Shown: piece by piece, positions 44,822 through 56,794 of the stretch
Numbering within the stretch: the first letter of the stretch is position 1
Layout of the letters: every line of letters begins with the position of its first letter
Origin: Galeopsis tetrahit
Lineage: Eukaryota > Streptophyta > Magnoliopsida > Lamiales > Lamiaceae
Reading direction: 5' to 3'
DNA length: 64,000 nucleotides
Assembly: GCA_963675135.1 (NCBI GenBank)
Contig: OY776119.1
Coordinates: forward strand, 39,741,198 to 39,805,197
Program-made: the position numbers and the translations under genes
Notes under the pieces: generated by a model
What the model was told of the DNA's origin: nothing
What the model saw: only the letters and a program-made list of their open reading frames with translations
The model's database searches: none

Positions 44822-45201
44822 TTTTGCCTCGCTTTGACGTTTTTCATTATCAATTTTTTTTCCCCCCTCTTTTTCTTTTGACCTTCGAAAGGAGAATAAT
44901 ATTTTTCTTTTGCCCGACTCCCCTCTCGCACCTCACAAAAAGTTGGAGACGAGCGCGGGCCCACCAGGCAGTCGCGCCAGGACGGTTACGGTCGAAATCG
45001 ATGTGCGTCATCGCGCGGGGTGCTAGAAATTCGTCCACAGAGGGAAATCCACGATGACCGAGGGGAAGGTCTCGAAAAGAGCCTCGCGTTGATATGCGGA
45101 GGCACGCGTAACTCAAAAACGGGGCCGAAAGTTAGACCCGTTTGAATTTTGATTGCGCGCCCTAGGTTGTGCATAAGTAAATTTATGAGCACAATCATGT
45201 C

Positions 45202-45321
45202 GGGTGCGATCATACCAGCACTAATGCACCGGATCCCATCAGAACTCCGAAGTTAAGCGTGCTTGGGCGAGAGTAGTACTAGGATGGGTGACCCCCTGGG
45301 AAGTCCTCGTGTTGCACCCCT
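45202..45321 (+). rRNA. 5S rRNA, unit 92 (majority sequence)
   Basis: Identical to the majority, preceded by the aacggggcc/gattgcg spacer. Unit 499 bp. Confidence 0.97.
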
Positions 45322-45700
45322 TTTTGCCTCGCTTTGACGTTTTTCATTATCAATTTTTTTTCCCCCCTCTTTTTCTTTTGACCTTCGAAAGGAGAATTAT
45401 ATTTTTCTTTTGCCCGACTCCCCTCTCGCACCTCACAAAAAGTTGGAGACGAGCGCGGGCCCACCAGGCAGTCGCGCCAGGACGGTTACGGTCGAAATCG
45501 ATGTGCGTCATCGCGCGGGGTGCTAGAATTTCGTCCACAGAGGGAAATCCACGATGACCGAGGGGAAGGTCTCGAAAAGAGCCTCGCGTTGATATGCGGA
45601 GGCACGCGTAACTCAAAAACGGGCCGAAAGTTAGACCCGTTTGAATTTTGAGTGCGCGCCCTAGGTTGTGCATAAGTAAATTTATGAGCACAATCATGTC

Positions 45701-45820
45701 GGGTGCGATCATACCAGCACTAATGCACCGGATCCCATCAGAACTCCGAAGTTAAGCGTGCTTGGGCGAGAGTAGTACTAGGATGGGTGACCCCCTGGGA
45801 AGTCCTCGTGTTGCACCCCT
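45701..45820 (+). rRNA. 5S rRNA, unit 93 (majority sequence)
   Basis: Identical to the majority. Unit 499 bp. Confidence 0.97.
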
Positions 45821-46199
45821 TTTTGCCTCGCTTTGACGTTTTTCATTATCAATTTTTTTTCCCCCCTCTTTTTCTTTTGACCTTCGAAAGGAGAATTATA
45901 TTTTTCTTTTGCCCGACTCCCCTCTCGCACCTCACAAAAAGTTGGAGACGAGCGCGGGCCCACCAGGCAGTCGCGCCAGGACGGTTACGGTCGAAATCGA
46001 TGTGCGTCATCGCGCGGGGTGCTAGAAATTCGTCCACAGAGGGAAATCCACGATGACCGAGGGGAAGGTCTCGAAAAGAGCCTCGCGTTGATATGCGGAG
46101 GCACGCGTAACTCAAAAACGGGCCGAAAGTTAGACCCGTTTGAATTTTGAGTGCGCGCCCTAGGTTGTGCATAAGTAAATTTATGAGCACAATCATGTA

Positions 46200-46319
46200 G
46201 GGTGCGATCATACCAGCACTAATGCACCGGATCCCATCAGAACTCCGAAGTTAAGCGTGCTTGGGCGAGAGTAGTACTAGGATGGGTGACCCCCTGGGAA
46301 GTCCTCGTGTTGCACCCCT
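46200..46319 (+). rRNA. 5S rRNA, unit 94 (majority gene, A at -1)
   Basis: Gene identical to the majority but A at -1 (46199). Spacer has ggcactcgcg. Unit 498 bp. Confidence 0.96.
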
Positions 46320-46697
46320 TTTTGCCTCGCTTTGACGTTTTTCATTATCAATTTTTTTTCCCCCCTCTTTTTCTTTTGACCTTCGAAAGGAGAATTATAT
46401 TTTTCTTTTGCCCGACTCCCCTCTCGCACCTCACAAAAAGTTGGAGACGAGCGCGGGCCCACCAGGCACTCGCGCCAGGACGGTTACGGTCGAAATCGAT
46501 GTGCGTCATCGCGCGGGGTGCTAGAAATTCGTCCACAGAGGGAAATCCACGATGACCGAGGGGAAGGTCTCGAAAAGAGCCTCGCGTTGATATGCGGAGG
46601 CACGCGTAACTCAAAACGGGCCGAAAGTTAGACCCGTTTGAATTTTGAGTGCGCGCCCTAGGTTGTGCATAAGTAAATTTATGAGCACAATCATGTC

Positions 46698-46817
46698 GGG
46701 TGTGATCATACCAGCACTAATGCACCGGATCCCATCAGAACTCCGAAGTTAAGCGTTCTTGGGCGAGAGTAGTACTAGGATGGGTGACCCCCTGGGAAGT
46801 CCTCGTGTTGCACCCCT
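46698..46817 (+). rRNA. 5S rRNA, unit 95 (C6T, G60T)
   Basis: C6T at 46703 leaves a U-G wobble in helix I; G60T at 46757 lies in box A. Spacer has tcgaacctc and caaagagttgg. Unit 497 bp. Confidence 0.95.
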
Positions 46818-47194
46818 TTTTGCCTCGCTTTGACGTTTTTCATTATCAATTTTTTTCCCCCCTCTTTTTCTTTTGACCTTCGAAAGGAGAATTATATTTT
46901 TCTTTTGCCCGACTCCCCTCTCGAACCTCACAAAGAGTTGGAGACGAGCGCGGGCCCACCAGGCAGTCGCGCCAGGACGGTTACGGTCGAAATCGATGTG
47001 CGTCATCGCGCGGGGTGCTAGAAATTCGTCCACAGAGGGAAATCCACGATGACCGAGGGGAAGGTCTCGAAAAGAGCCTCGCGTTGATATGCGGAGGCAC
47101 GCGTAACTCAAAACGGGCCGAAAGTTAGACCCGTTTGAATTTTGAGTGCGCGCCCTAGGTTGTGCATAAGTAAATTTATGAGCACAATCATGTC

Positions 47195-47314
47195 GGGTGC
47201 GATCATACCAGCACTAATGCACCGGATCCCATCAGAACTCCGAAGTTAAGCGTGCTTGGGCGAGAGTAGTACTAGGATGGGTGACCCCCTGGGAAGTCCT
47301 CGTGTTGCACCCCT
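47195..47314 (+). rRNA. 5S rRNA, unit 96 (majority sequence)
   Basis: Identical to the majority. Spacer with T5C6 and ggcactcgcg. Unit 496 bp. Confidence 0.97.
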
Positions 47315-47690
47315 TTTTGCCTCGCTTTGACGTTTTTCATTATCAATTTTTCCCCCCTCTTTTTCTTTTGACCTTCGAAAGGAGAATTATATTTTTCTTT
47401 TGCCCGACTCCCCTCTCGCACCTCACAAAAAGTTGGAGACGAGCGCGGGCCCACCAGGCACTCGCGCCAGGACGGTTACGGTCGAAATCGATGTGCGTCA
47501 TCGCGCGGGGTGCTAGAAATTCGTCCACAGAGGGAAATCCACGATGACCGAGGGGAAGGTCTCGAAAAGAGCCTCGCGTTGATATGCGGAGGCACGCGTA
47601 ACTCAAAAACGGGCCGAAAGTTAGACCCGTTTGAATTTTGAGTGCGCGCCCTAGGTTGTGCATAAGTAAATTTATGAGCACAATCATGTC

Positions 47691-47810
47691 GGGTGCGATC
47701 ATACCAGCACTAATGCACCGGATCCCATCAGAACTCCGAAGTTAAGCGTGCTTGGGCGAGAGTAGTACTAGGATGGGTGACCCCCTGGGAAGTCCTCGTG
47801 TTGCACCCCT
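47691..47810 (+). rRNA. 5S rRNA, unit 97 (majority sequence)
   Basis: Identical to the majority. Spacer has acggctacgg and gcgccgtagg, both repeated after unit 100. Unit 499 bp. Confidence 0.97.
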
Positions 47811-48189
47811 TTTTGCCTCGCTTTGACGTTTTTCATTATCAATTTTTTTTTCCCCCTCTTTTTCTTTTGACCTTCGAAAGGAGAATTATATTTTTCTTTT
47901 GCCCGACTCCCCTCTCGCACCTCACAAAAAGTTGGAGACGAGCGCGGGCCCACCAGGCAGTCGCGCCAGGACGGCTACGGTCGAAATCGATGTGCGTCAT
48001 CGCGCGGGGTGCTAGAAATTCGTCCACAGAGGGAAATCCACGATGACCGAGGGGAAGGTCTCGAAAAGAGCCTCGCGTTGATATGCGGAGGCACGCGTAA
48101 CTCAAAAACGGGCCGAAAGTTAGACCCGTTTGAATTTTGAGTGCGCGCCGTAGGTTGTGCATAAGTAAATTTATGAGCACAATCATGTC

Positions 48190-48309
48190 GGGTGCGATCA
48201 TACCAGCACTAATGCACCGGATCCCATCAGAACTCCGAAGTTAAGCGTGCTTGGGCGAGAGTAGTACTAGGATGGGTGACCCCCTGGGAAGTCCTCGTGT
48301 TGCACCCCT
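48190..48309 (+). rRNA. 5S rRNA, unit 98 (majority sequence)
   Basis: Identical to the majority. Unit 498 bp. Confidence 0.97.
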
Positions 48310-48687
48310 TTTTGCCTCGCTTTGACGTTTTTCATTATCAATTTTTTTTCCCCCCTCTTTTTCTTTTGACCTTCGAAAGGAGAATTATATTTTTCTTTTG
48401 CCCGACTCCCCTCTCGCACCTCACAAAAAGTTGGAGACGAGCGCGGGCCCACCAGGCAGTCGCGCCAGGACGGTTACGGTCGAAATCGATGTGCGTCATC
48501 GCGCGGGGTGCTAGAAATTCGTCCACAGAGGGAAATCCACGATGACCGAGGGGAAGGTCTCGAAAAGAGCCTCGCGTTGATATGCGGAGGCACGCGTAAC
48601 TCAAAACGGGCCGAAAGTTAGACCCGTTTGAATTTTGAGTGCGCGCCCTAGGTTGTGCATAAGTAAATTTATGAGCACAATCATGTC

Positions 48688-48807
48688 GGGTGCGATCATA
48701 CCAGCACTAATGCACCGGATCCCATCAGAACTCCGAAGTTAAGCGTGCTTGGGCGAGAGTAGTACTAGGATGGGTGACCCCCTGGGAAGTCCTCGTGTTG
48801 CACCCCT
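48688..48807 (+). rRNA. 5S rRNA, unit 99 (majority sequence)
   Basis: Identical to the majority; counterpart of unit 96, with ggcactcgcg. Unit 497 bp. Confidence 0.97.
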
Positions 48808-49184
48808 TTTTGCCTCGCTTTGACGTTTTTCATTATCAATTTTTTCCCCCCTCTTTTTCTTTTGACCTTCGAAAGGAGAATTATATTTTTCTTTTGCCCG
48901 ACTCCCCTCTCGCACCTCACAAAAAGTTGGAGACGAGCGCGGGCCCACCAGGCACTCGCGCCAGGACGGTTACGGTCGAAATCGATGTGCGTCATCGCGC
49001 GGGGTGCTAGAAATTCGTCCACAGAGGGAAATCCACGATGACCGAGGGGAAGGTCTCGAAAAGAGCCTCGCGTTGATATGCGGAGGCACGCGTAACTCAA
49101 AAACGGGCCGAAAGTTAGACCCGTTTGAATTTTGAGTGCGCGCCCTAGGTTGTGCATAAGTAAATTTATGAGCACAATCATGTC

Positions 49185-49304
49185 GGGTGCGATCATACCA
49201 GCACTAATGCACCGGATCCCATCAGAACTCCGAAGTTAACCGTGCTTGGGCGAGAGTAGTACTAGGATGGGTGACCCCCTGGGAAGTCCTCGTGTTGCAC
49301 CCCT
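49185..49304 (+). rRNA. 5S rRNA, unit 100 (G56C)
   Basis: G56C at 49240 in box A, at the base that is A in the 53-64 kb copies. Counterpart of unit 97. Unit 498 bp. Confidence 0.96.
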
Positions 49305-49682
49305 TTTTGCCTCGCTTTGACGTTTTTCATTATCAATTTTTTTTCCCCCTCTTTTTCTTTTGACCTTCGAAAGGAGAATTATATTTTTCTTTTGCCCGAC
49401 TCCCCTCTCGCACCTCACAAAAAGTTGGAGACGAGCGCGGGCCCACCAGGCAGTCGCGCCAGGACGGCTACGGTCGAAATCGATGTGCGTCATCGCGCGG
49501 GGTGCTAGAAATTCGTCCACAGAGGGAAATCCACGATGACCGAGGGGAAGGTCTCGAAAAGAGCCTCGCGTTGATATGTGGAGGCACGCGTAACTCAAAA
49601 ACGGGCCGAAAGTTAGACCCGTTTGAATTTTGAGTGCGCGCCGTAGGTTGTGCATAAGTAAATTTATGAGCACAATCATGTC

Positions 49683-49802
49683 GGGTGCGATCATACCAGC
49701 ACTAATGCACCGGATCCCATCAGAACTCCGAAGTTAAGCGTGCTTGGGCGAGAGTAGTACTAGGATGGGTGACCCCCTGGGAAGTCCTCGTGTTGCACCC
49801 CT
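49683..49802 (+). rRNA. 5S rRNA, unit 101 (majority sequence)
   Basis: Identical to the majority; counterpart of unit 98. Unit 498 bp. Confidence 0.97.
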
Positions 49803-50180
49803 TTTTGCCTCGCTTTGACGTTTTTCATTATCAATTTTTTTTCCCCCCTCTTTTTCTTTTGACCTTCGAAAGGAGAATTATATTTTTCTTTTGCCCGACT
49901 CCCCTCTCGCACCTCACAAAAAGTTGGAGACGAGCGCGGGCCCACCAGGCAGTCGCGCCAGGACGGTTACGGTCGAAATCGATGTGCGTCATCGCGCGGG
50001 GTGCTAGAAATTCGTCCACAGAGGGAAATCCACGATGACCGAGGGGAAGGTCTCGAAAAGAGCCTCGCGTTGATATGCGGAGGCACGCGTAACTCAAAAC
50101 GGGCCGAAAGTTAGACCCGTTTGAATTTTGAGTGCGCGCCCTAGGTTGTGCATAAGTAAATTTATGAGCACAATCATGTC

Positions 50181-50300
50181 GGGTGCGATCATACCAGCAC
50201 TAATGCACCGGATCCCATCAGAACTCCGAAGTTAAGCGTGCTTGGGCGAGAGTAGTACTAGGATGGGTGACCCCCTGGGAAGTCCTCGTGTTGCACCCCT
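50181..50300 (+). rRNA. 5S rRNA, unit 102 (majority sequence)
   Basis: Identical to the majority. Spacer again has ggcactcgcg, plus gcgcgaggtg. Unit 497 bp. Confidence 0.97.
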
Positions 50301-50677
50301 TTTTGCCTCGCTTTGACGTTTTTCATTATCAATTTTTTCCCCCCTCTTTTTCTTTTGACCTTCGAAAGGAGAATTATATTTTTCTTTTGCCCGACTCCCC
50401 TCTCGCACCTCACAAAAAGTTGGAGACGAGCGCGGGCCCACCAGGCACTCGCGCCAGGACGGTTACGGTCGAAATCGATGTGCGTCATCGCGCGAGGTGC
50501 TAGAAATTCGTCCACAGAGGGAAATCCACGATGACCGAGGGGAAGGTCTCGAAAAGAGCCTCGCGTTGATATGCGGAGGCACGCGTAACTCAAAAACGGG
50601 CCGAAAGTTAGACCCGTTTGAATTTTGAGTGCGCGCCCTAGGTTGTGCATAAGTAAATTTTTGAGCACAATCATGTC

Positions 50678-50797
50678 GGGTGCGATCATACCAGCACTAA
50701 TGCACCGGATCCCATCAGAACTCCGAAGTTAAGCGTGCTTGGGCGAGAGTAGTTCTAGGATGGGTGACCCCCTGGGAAGTCCTCGTGTTGCACCCCT
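50678..50797 (+). rRNA. 5S rRNA, unit 103 (A77T)
   Basis: Private A77T at 50754. Upstream element reads aaatttttgag. Spacer with ggacacgag and gttcgtcatc. Unit 498 bp. Confidence 0.96.
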
Positions 50798-51175
50798 TTT
50801 TGCCTCGCTTTGACGTTTTTCATTATCAATTTTTTTTCCCCCCTCTTTTTCTTTTGACCTTCGAAAGGAGAATTATATTTTTCTTTTGCCCGACTCCCCT
50901 CTCGCACCTCACAAAAAGTTGGACACGAGCGCGGGCCCACCAGGCAGTCGCGCCAGGACGGTTACGGTCGAAATCGATGTTCGTCATCGCGCGGGGTGCT
51001 AGAAATTCGTCCACAGAGGGAAATCCACGATGACCGAGGGGAAGGTCTCGAAAAGAGCCTCGCGTTGATATGCGGAGGCACGCGTAACTCAAAACGGGCC
51101 GAAAGTTAGACCCGTTTGAATTTTGAGTGCGCGCCCTAGGTTGTGCATAAGTAAATTTATGAGCACAATCATGTC

Positions 51176-51295
51176 GGGTGCGATCATACCAGCACTAATG
51201 CACCGGATCCCATCAGAACTCCGAAGTTAAGCGTGCTTGGGCGAGAGTAGTACTAGGATGGGTGACCCCCTGGGAAGTCCTCGTGTTGCACCCCT
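51176..51295 (+). rRNA. 5S rRNA, unit 104 (majority sequence)
   Basis: Identical to the majority. Unit 497 bp. Confidence 0.97.
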
Positions 51296-51672
51296 TTTTG
51301 CCTCGCTTTGACGTTTTTCATTATCAATTTTTTTTCCCCCTCTTTTTCTTTTGACCTTCGAAAGGAGAATTATATTTTTCTTTTGCCCGACTCCCCTCTC
51401 GCACCTCACAAAAAGTTGGAGACGAGCGCGGGCCCACCAGGCAGTCGCGCCAGGACGGTTACGGTCGAAATCGATGTGCGTCATCGCGCGGGGTGCTAGA
51501 AATTCGTCCACAGAGGGAAATCCACGATGACCGAGGGGAAGGTCTCGAAAAGAGCCTCGCGTTGATATGCGGAGGCACGCGTAACTCAAAACGGGCCGAA
51601 AGTTAGACCCGTTTGAATTTTGAGTGCGCGCCCTAGGTTGTGCATAAGTAAATTTATGAGCACAATCATGTC

Positions 51673-51792
51673 GGGTGCGATCATACCAGCACTAATGCAC
51701 CGGATCCCATCAGAACTCCGAAGTTAAGCGTGCTTGGGCGAGAGTAGTACTAGGATGGGTGACCCCCTGGGAAGTCCTCGTGTTGCACCCCT
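51673..51792 (+). rRNA. 5S rRNA, unit 105 (majority gene, TATTT end)
   Basis: Gene identical to the majority but the first T-run reads TATTT. Spacer has C12 and caccttac. First unit of the 3.0-kb HOR. Unit 503 bp. Confidence 0.96.
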
Positions 51793-51796
51793 ATTT
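51792..51796 (+). terminator. Interrupted terminator TATTT (unit 105)
   Basis: The second T of the first T5 run is A. Nine units share this (105, 106, 111, 112, 117, 118, 123, 124, 125). Transcripts would be expected to run on to the T5 in gacgttttt about 20 nt downstream. Confidence 0.75.
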
Positions 51797-52175
51797 GCCT
51801 CGCTTTGACGTTTTTCATTATCAATTTTTTTCCCCCCCCCCCCTCTTTTTCTTTTGACCTTCGAAAGGAGAATTATATTTTTCTTTTGCCCGACTCCCCT
51901 CTCGCACCTTACAAAAAGTTGGAGACGAGCGCGGGCCCACCAGGCAGTCGCGCCAGGACGGTTACGGTCGAAATCGATGTGCGTCATCGCGCGGGGTGCT
52001 AGAAATTCGTCCACAGAGGGAAATCCACGATGACCGAGGGGAAGGTCTCGAAAAGAGCCTCGCGTTGATATGCGGAGGCACGCGTAACTCAAAACGGGCC
52101 GAAAGTTAGACCCGTTTGAATTTTGAGTGCGCGCCCTAGGTTGTGCATAAGTAAATTTATGAGCACAATCATGTC

Positions 52176-52295
52176 GGGTGCGATCATACCAGCACTGATG
52201 CACCGGATCCCATCAGAACTCCGAAGTTAAGCGTGCTTGGGCGAGAGTAGTACTAGGATGGGTGACCCCCTGGGAAGTCCTCGTGTTGCACCCCT
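52176..52295 (+). rRNA. 5S rRNA, unit 106 (A22G, TATTT end)
   Basis: A22G at 52197, TATTT terminator, C12 tract. Unit 502 bp. Confidence 0.96.
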
Positions 52296-52677
52296 ATTTG
52301 CCTCGCTTTGACGTTTTTCATTATCAATTTTTTCCCCCCCCCCCCTCTTTTTCTTTTGACCTTCGAAAGGAGAATTATATTTTTCTTTTGCCCGACTCCC
52401 CTCTCGCACCTTACAAAAAGTTGGAGACGAGCGCGGGCCCACCAGGCAGTCGCGCCAGGACGGTTACGGTCGAAATCGATGTGCGTCATCGCGCGGGGTG
52501 CTAGAAATTCGTCCACAGAGGGAAATCCACGATGACCGAGGGGAAGGTCTCGAAAAGAGCCTCGCGTTGATATGCGGAGGCACGCGTAACTCAAAACGGG
52601 CCGAAAGTTAGACCTGTTTGAATTTTGAGTGCGCGCCCTAGGTTGTGCATAAGTAAATTTATGAGCGCAATCATGTC

Positions 52678-52797
52678 GGGTGCGATCATACCAGCACTGA
52701 TGCACCGGATCCCATCAGAACTCCGAAGTTAAGCGTGCTTGGGCGAGAGTAGTACTAGGATGGGTGACCCCCTGGGAAGTCCTCGTGTTGCACCCCT
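52678..52797 (+). rRNA. 5S rRNA, unit 107 (A22G)
   Basis: A22G at 52699 with a normal T5. Upstream it has gagcgcaatc and gacctgttt, shared with units 113 and 119. Unit 498 bp. Confidence 0.96.
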
Positions 52798-53175
52798 TTT
52801 TGCCTCGCTTTGACGTTTTTCATTATCAATTTTTTTCCCCCCTCTTTTTCTTTTGACCTTCGAAAGGAGAATTATATTTTTCTTTTGCCCGACTCCCCTC
52901 TCGCACCTCACAAAAAGTTGGAGACGAGCGCGGGCCCACCAGGCAGTCGCGCCAGGACGGTTACGGTCGAAATCGATGTGCGTCATCGCGCGGGGTGCTA
53001 GAAATTCGTCCACAGAGGGAAATCCACGATGACCGAGGGGAAGGTCTCGAAAAGAGCCTCGCGTTGATATGCGGAGGCACGCGTAACTCAAAAACGGGCC
53101 GAAAGTTAGACCCGTTTGAATTTTGAGTGCGCGCCCTAGGTTGTGCATAAGTAAATTTATGAGCACAATCATGTC

Positions 53176-53295
53176 GGGTGCGATCATACCAGCACTAATG
53201 CACCGGATCCCATCAGAACTCCGAAGTTAAACGTGCTTGGGCGAGAGTAGTACTAGGATGGGTGACCCCCTGGGAAGTCCTCGTGTTGCACCCCT
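53176..53295 (+). rRNA. 5S rRNA, unit 108 (G56A)
   Basis: G56A at 53231 in box A. Spacer tract is tcaattcttttttcccccc. Unit 500 bp. Confidence 0.96.
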
Positions 53296-53675
53296 TTTTG
53301 CCTCGCTTTGACGTTTTTCATTATCAATTCTTTTTTCCCCCCTCTTTTTCTTTTGACCTTCGAAAGGAGAATTATATTTTTCTTTTGCCCGACTCCCCTC
53401 TCGCACCTCACAAAAAGTTGGAGACGAGCGCGGGCCCACCAGGCAGTCGCGCCAGGACGGTTACGGTCGAAATCGATGTGCGTCATCGCGCGGGGTGCTA
53501 GAAATTCGTCCACAGAGGGAAATCCACGATGACCGAGGGGAAGGTCTCGAAAAGAGCCTCGCGTTGATATGCGGAGGCACGCGTAACTCAAAAACGGGCC
53601 GAAAGTTAGACCCGTTTGAATTTTGAGTGCGCGCCCTAGGTTGTGCATAAGTAAATTTATGAGCACAATCATGTC

Positions 53676-53795
53676 GGGTGCGATCATACCAGCACTAATG
53701 CACCGGATCCCATCAGAACTCCGAAGTTAAACGTGCTTGGGCGAGAGTAGTACTAGGATGGGTGACCCCCTGGGAAGTCCTCGTGTTGCACCCCT
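53676..53795 (+). rRNA. 5S rRNA, unit 109 (G56A)
   Basis: G56A at 53731, attcttttttcc tract. Unit 500 bp. Confidence 0.96.
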
Positions 53796-54175
53796 TTTTG
53801 CCTCGCTTTGACGTTTTTCATTATCAATTCTTTTTTCCCCCCTCTTTTTCTTTTGACCTTCGAAAGGAGAATTATATTTTTCTTTTGCCCGACTCCCCTC
53901 TCGCACCTCACAAAAAGTTGGAGACGAGCGCGGGCCCACCAGGCAGTCGCGCCAGGACGGTTACGGTCGAAATCGATGTGCGTCATCGCGCGGGGTGCTA
54001 GAAATTCGTCCACAGAGGGAAATCCACGATGACCGAGGGGAAGGTCTCGAAAAGAGCCTCGCGTTGATATGCGGAGGCACGCGTAACTCAAAAACGGGCC
54101 GAAAGTTAGACCCGTTTGAATTTTGAGTGCGCGCCCTAGGTTGTGCATAAGTAAATTTATGAGCACAATCATGTC

Positions 54176-54295
54176 GGGTGCGATCATACCAGCACTAATG
54201 CACCGGATCCCATCAGAACTCCGAAGTTAAACGTGCTTGGGCGAGAGTAGTACTAGGATGGGTGACCCCCTGGGAAGTCCTCGTGTTGCACCCCT
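54176..54295 (+). rRNA. 5S rRNA, unit 110 (G56A)
   Basis: G56A at 54231. Spacer has gaggaaaatcc, gatatgtgg and ccaaaagttgg, repeated after unit 116 and, in part, after 122. Unit 500 bp. Confidence 0.96.
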
Positions 54296-54675
54296 TTTTG
54301 CCTCGCTTTGACGTTTTTCATTATCAATTCTTTTTTCCCCCCTCTTTTTCTTTTGACCTTCGAAAGGAGAATTATATTTTTCTTTTGCCCGACTCCCCTC
54401 TCGCACCTCACAAAAAGTTGGAGACGAGCGCGGGCCCACCAGGCAGTCGCGCCAGGACGGTTACGGTCGAAATCGATGTGCGTCATCGCGCGGGGTGCTA
54501 GAAATTCGTCCACAGAGGAAAATCCACGATGACCGAGGGGAAGGTCTCGAAAAGAGCCTCGCGTTGATATGTGGAGGCACGCGTAACTCAAAAACGGGCC
54601 AAAAGTTGGACCCGTTTGAATTTTGAGTGCGCGCCCTAGGTTGTGCATAAGTAAATTTATGAGCACAATCATGTC

Positions 54676-54793
54676 GGGTGCGATCACCAGCACTAATGCA
54701 CCGGATCCCATCAGAACTCTGAAGTTAAGCGTGCTTGGGCGAGAGTAGTACTAGGATGGGTGACCCCCTGGGAAGTCCTCGTGTTGCACCCCT
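54676..54793 (+). rRNA. 5S rRNA, unit 111, 118 nt with 2-nt deletion (C47T, TATTT end)
   Basis: Two bases are missing near gene positions 11-13 (gatcaccag instead of gatcataccag, about 54685), in loop A at the base of helix I. C47T at 54720 and a TATTT terminator follow. Units 117 and 123, its counterparts, lack the deletion, so it is recent. Probably non-functional. Unit 498 bp, C11 tract. Confidence 0.92.
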
Positions 54794-55173
54794 ATTTGCC
54801 TCGCTTTGACGTTTTTCATTATCAATTTTTCCCCCCCCCCCTCTTTTTCTTTTGACCTTCGAAAGGAGAATTATATTTTTCTTTTGCCCGACTCCCCTCT
54901 CGCACCTTACAAAAAGTTGGAGACGAGCGCGGGCCCACCAGGCAGTCGCGCCAGGACGGTTACGGTCGAAATCGATGTGCGTCATCGCGCGGGGTGCTAG
55001 AAATTCGTCCACAGAGGGAAATCCACGATGACCGAGGGGAAGGTCTCGAAAAGAGCCTCGCGTTGATATGCGGAGGCACGCGTAACTCAAAACGGGCCGA
55101 AAGTTAGACCCGTTTGAATTTTGAGTGCGCGCCCTAGGTTGTGCATAAGTAAATTTATGAGCACAATCATGTC

Positions 55174-55293
55174 GGGTGCGATCATACCAGCACTGATGCA
55201 CCGGATCCCATCAGAACTCCGAAGTTAAGCGTGCTTGGGCGAGAGTAGTACTAGGATGGGTGACCCCCTGGGAAGTCCTCGTGTTGCACCCCT
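55174..55293 (+). rRNA. 5S rRNA, unit 112 (A22G, TATTT end)
   Basis: A22G at 55195, TATTT, C12. Unit 503 bp. Confidence 0.96.
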
Positions 55294-55676
55294 ATTTGCC
55301 TCGCTTTGACGTTTTTCATTATCAATTTTTTTCCCCCCCCCCCCTCTTTTTCTTTTGACCTTCGAAAGGAGAATTATATTTTTCTTTTGCCCGACTCCCC
55401 TCTCGCACCTTACAAAAAGTTGGAGACGAGCGCGGGCCCACCAGGCAGTCGCGCCAGGACGGTTACGGTCGAAATCGATGTGCGTCATCGCGCGGGGTGC
55501 TAGAAATTCGTCCACAGAGGGAAATCCACGATGACCGAGGGGAAGGTCTCGAAAAGAGCCTCGCGTTGATATGCGGAGGCACGCGTAACTCAAAACGGGC
55601 CGAAAGTTAGACCTGTTTGAATTTTGAGTGCGCGCCCTAGGTTGTGCATAAGTAAATTTATGAGCGCAATCATGTC

Positions 55677-55796
55677 GGGTGCGATCATACCAGCACTGAT
55701 GCACCGGATCCCATCAGAACTCCGAAGTTAAGCGTGCTTGGGCGAGAGTAGTACTAGGATGGGTGACCCCCTGGGAAGTCCTCGTGTTGCACCCCT
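55677..55796 (+). rRNA. 5S rRNA, unit 113 (A22G)
   Basis: A22G at 55698, normal T5, upstream gagcgcaatc. Unit 498 bp. Confidence 0.96.
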
Positions 55797-56174
55797 TTTT
55801 GCCTCGCTTTGACGTTTTTCATTATCAATTTTTTTCCCCCCTCTTTTTCTTTTGACCTTCGAAAGGAGAATTATATTTTTCTTTTGCCCGACTCCCCTCT
55901 CGCACCTCACAAAAAGTTGGAGACGAGCGCGGGCCCACCAGGCAGTCGCGCCAGGACGGTTACGGTCGAAATCGATGTGCGTCATCGCGCGGGGTGCTAG
56001 AAATTCGTCCACAGAGGGAAATCCACGATGACCGAGGGGAAGGTCTCGAAAAGAGCCTCGCGTTGATATGCGGAGGCACGCGTAACTCAAAAACGGGCCG
56101 AAAGTTAGACCCGTTTGAATTTTGAGTGCGCGCCCTAGGTTGTGCATAAGTAAATTTATGAGCACAATCATGTC

Positions 56175-56294
56175 GGGTGCGATCATACCAGCACTAATGC
56201 ACCGGATCCCATCAGAACTCCGAAGTTAAACGTGCTTGGGCGAGAGTAGTACTAGGATGGGTGACCCCCTGGGAAGTCCTCGTGTTGCACCCCT
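56175..56294 (+). rRNA. 5S rRNA, unit 114 (G56A)
   Basis: G56A at 56230. Unit 500 bp. Confidence 0.96.
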
Positions 56295-56674
56295 TTTTGC
56301 CTCGCTTTGACGTTTTTCATTATCAATTCTTTTTTCCCCCCTCTTTTTCTTTTGACCTTCGAAAGGAGAATTATATTTTTCTTTTGCCCGACTCCCCTCT
56401 CGCACCTCACAAAAAGTTGGAGACGAGCGCGGGCCCACCAGGCAGTCGCGCCAGGACGGTTACGGTCGAAATCGATGTGCGTCATCGCGCGGGGTGCTAG
56501 AAATTCGTCCACAGAGGGAAATCCACGATGACCGAGGGGAAGGTCTCGAAAAGAGCCTCGCGTTGATATGCGGAGGCACGCGTAACTCAAAAACGGGCCG
56601 AAAGTTAGACCCGTTTGAATTTTGAGTGCGCGCCCTAGGTTGTGCATAAGTAAATTTATGAGCACAATCATGTC

Positions 56675-56794
56675 GGGTGCGATCATACCAGCACTAATGC
56701 ACCGGATCCCATCAGAACTCCGAAGTTAAACGTGCTTGGGCGAGAGTAGTACTAGGATGGGTGACCCCCTGGGAAGTCCTCGTGTTGCACCCCT
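56675..56794 (+). rRNA. 5S rRNA, unit 115 (G56A)
   Basis: G56A at 56730. Spacer has aaatttgtcc, a private change. Unit 500 bp. Confidence 0.96.

Larger units (their letters stand above)
47195..50180 (+). repeat. 1493-bp three-unit block, two copies
   Basis: Units 96-98 and 99-101 share ggcactcgcg, acggctacgg and gcgccgtagg in matching spacers. Unit 102 begins a third repetition that then diverges. Confidence 0.9.
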
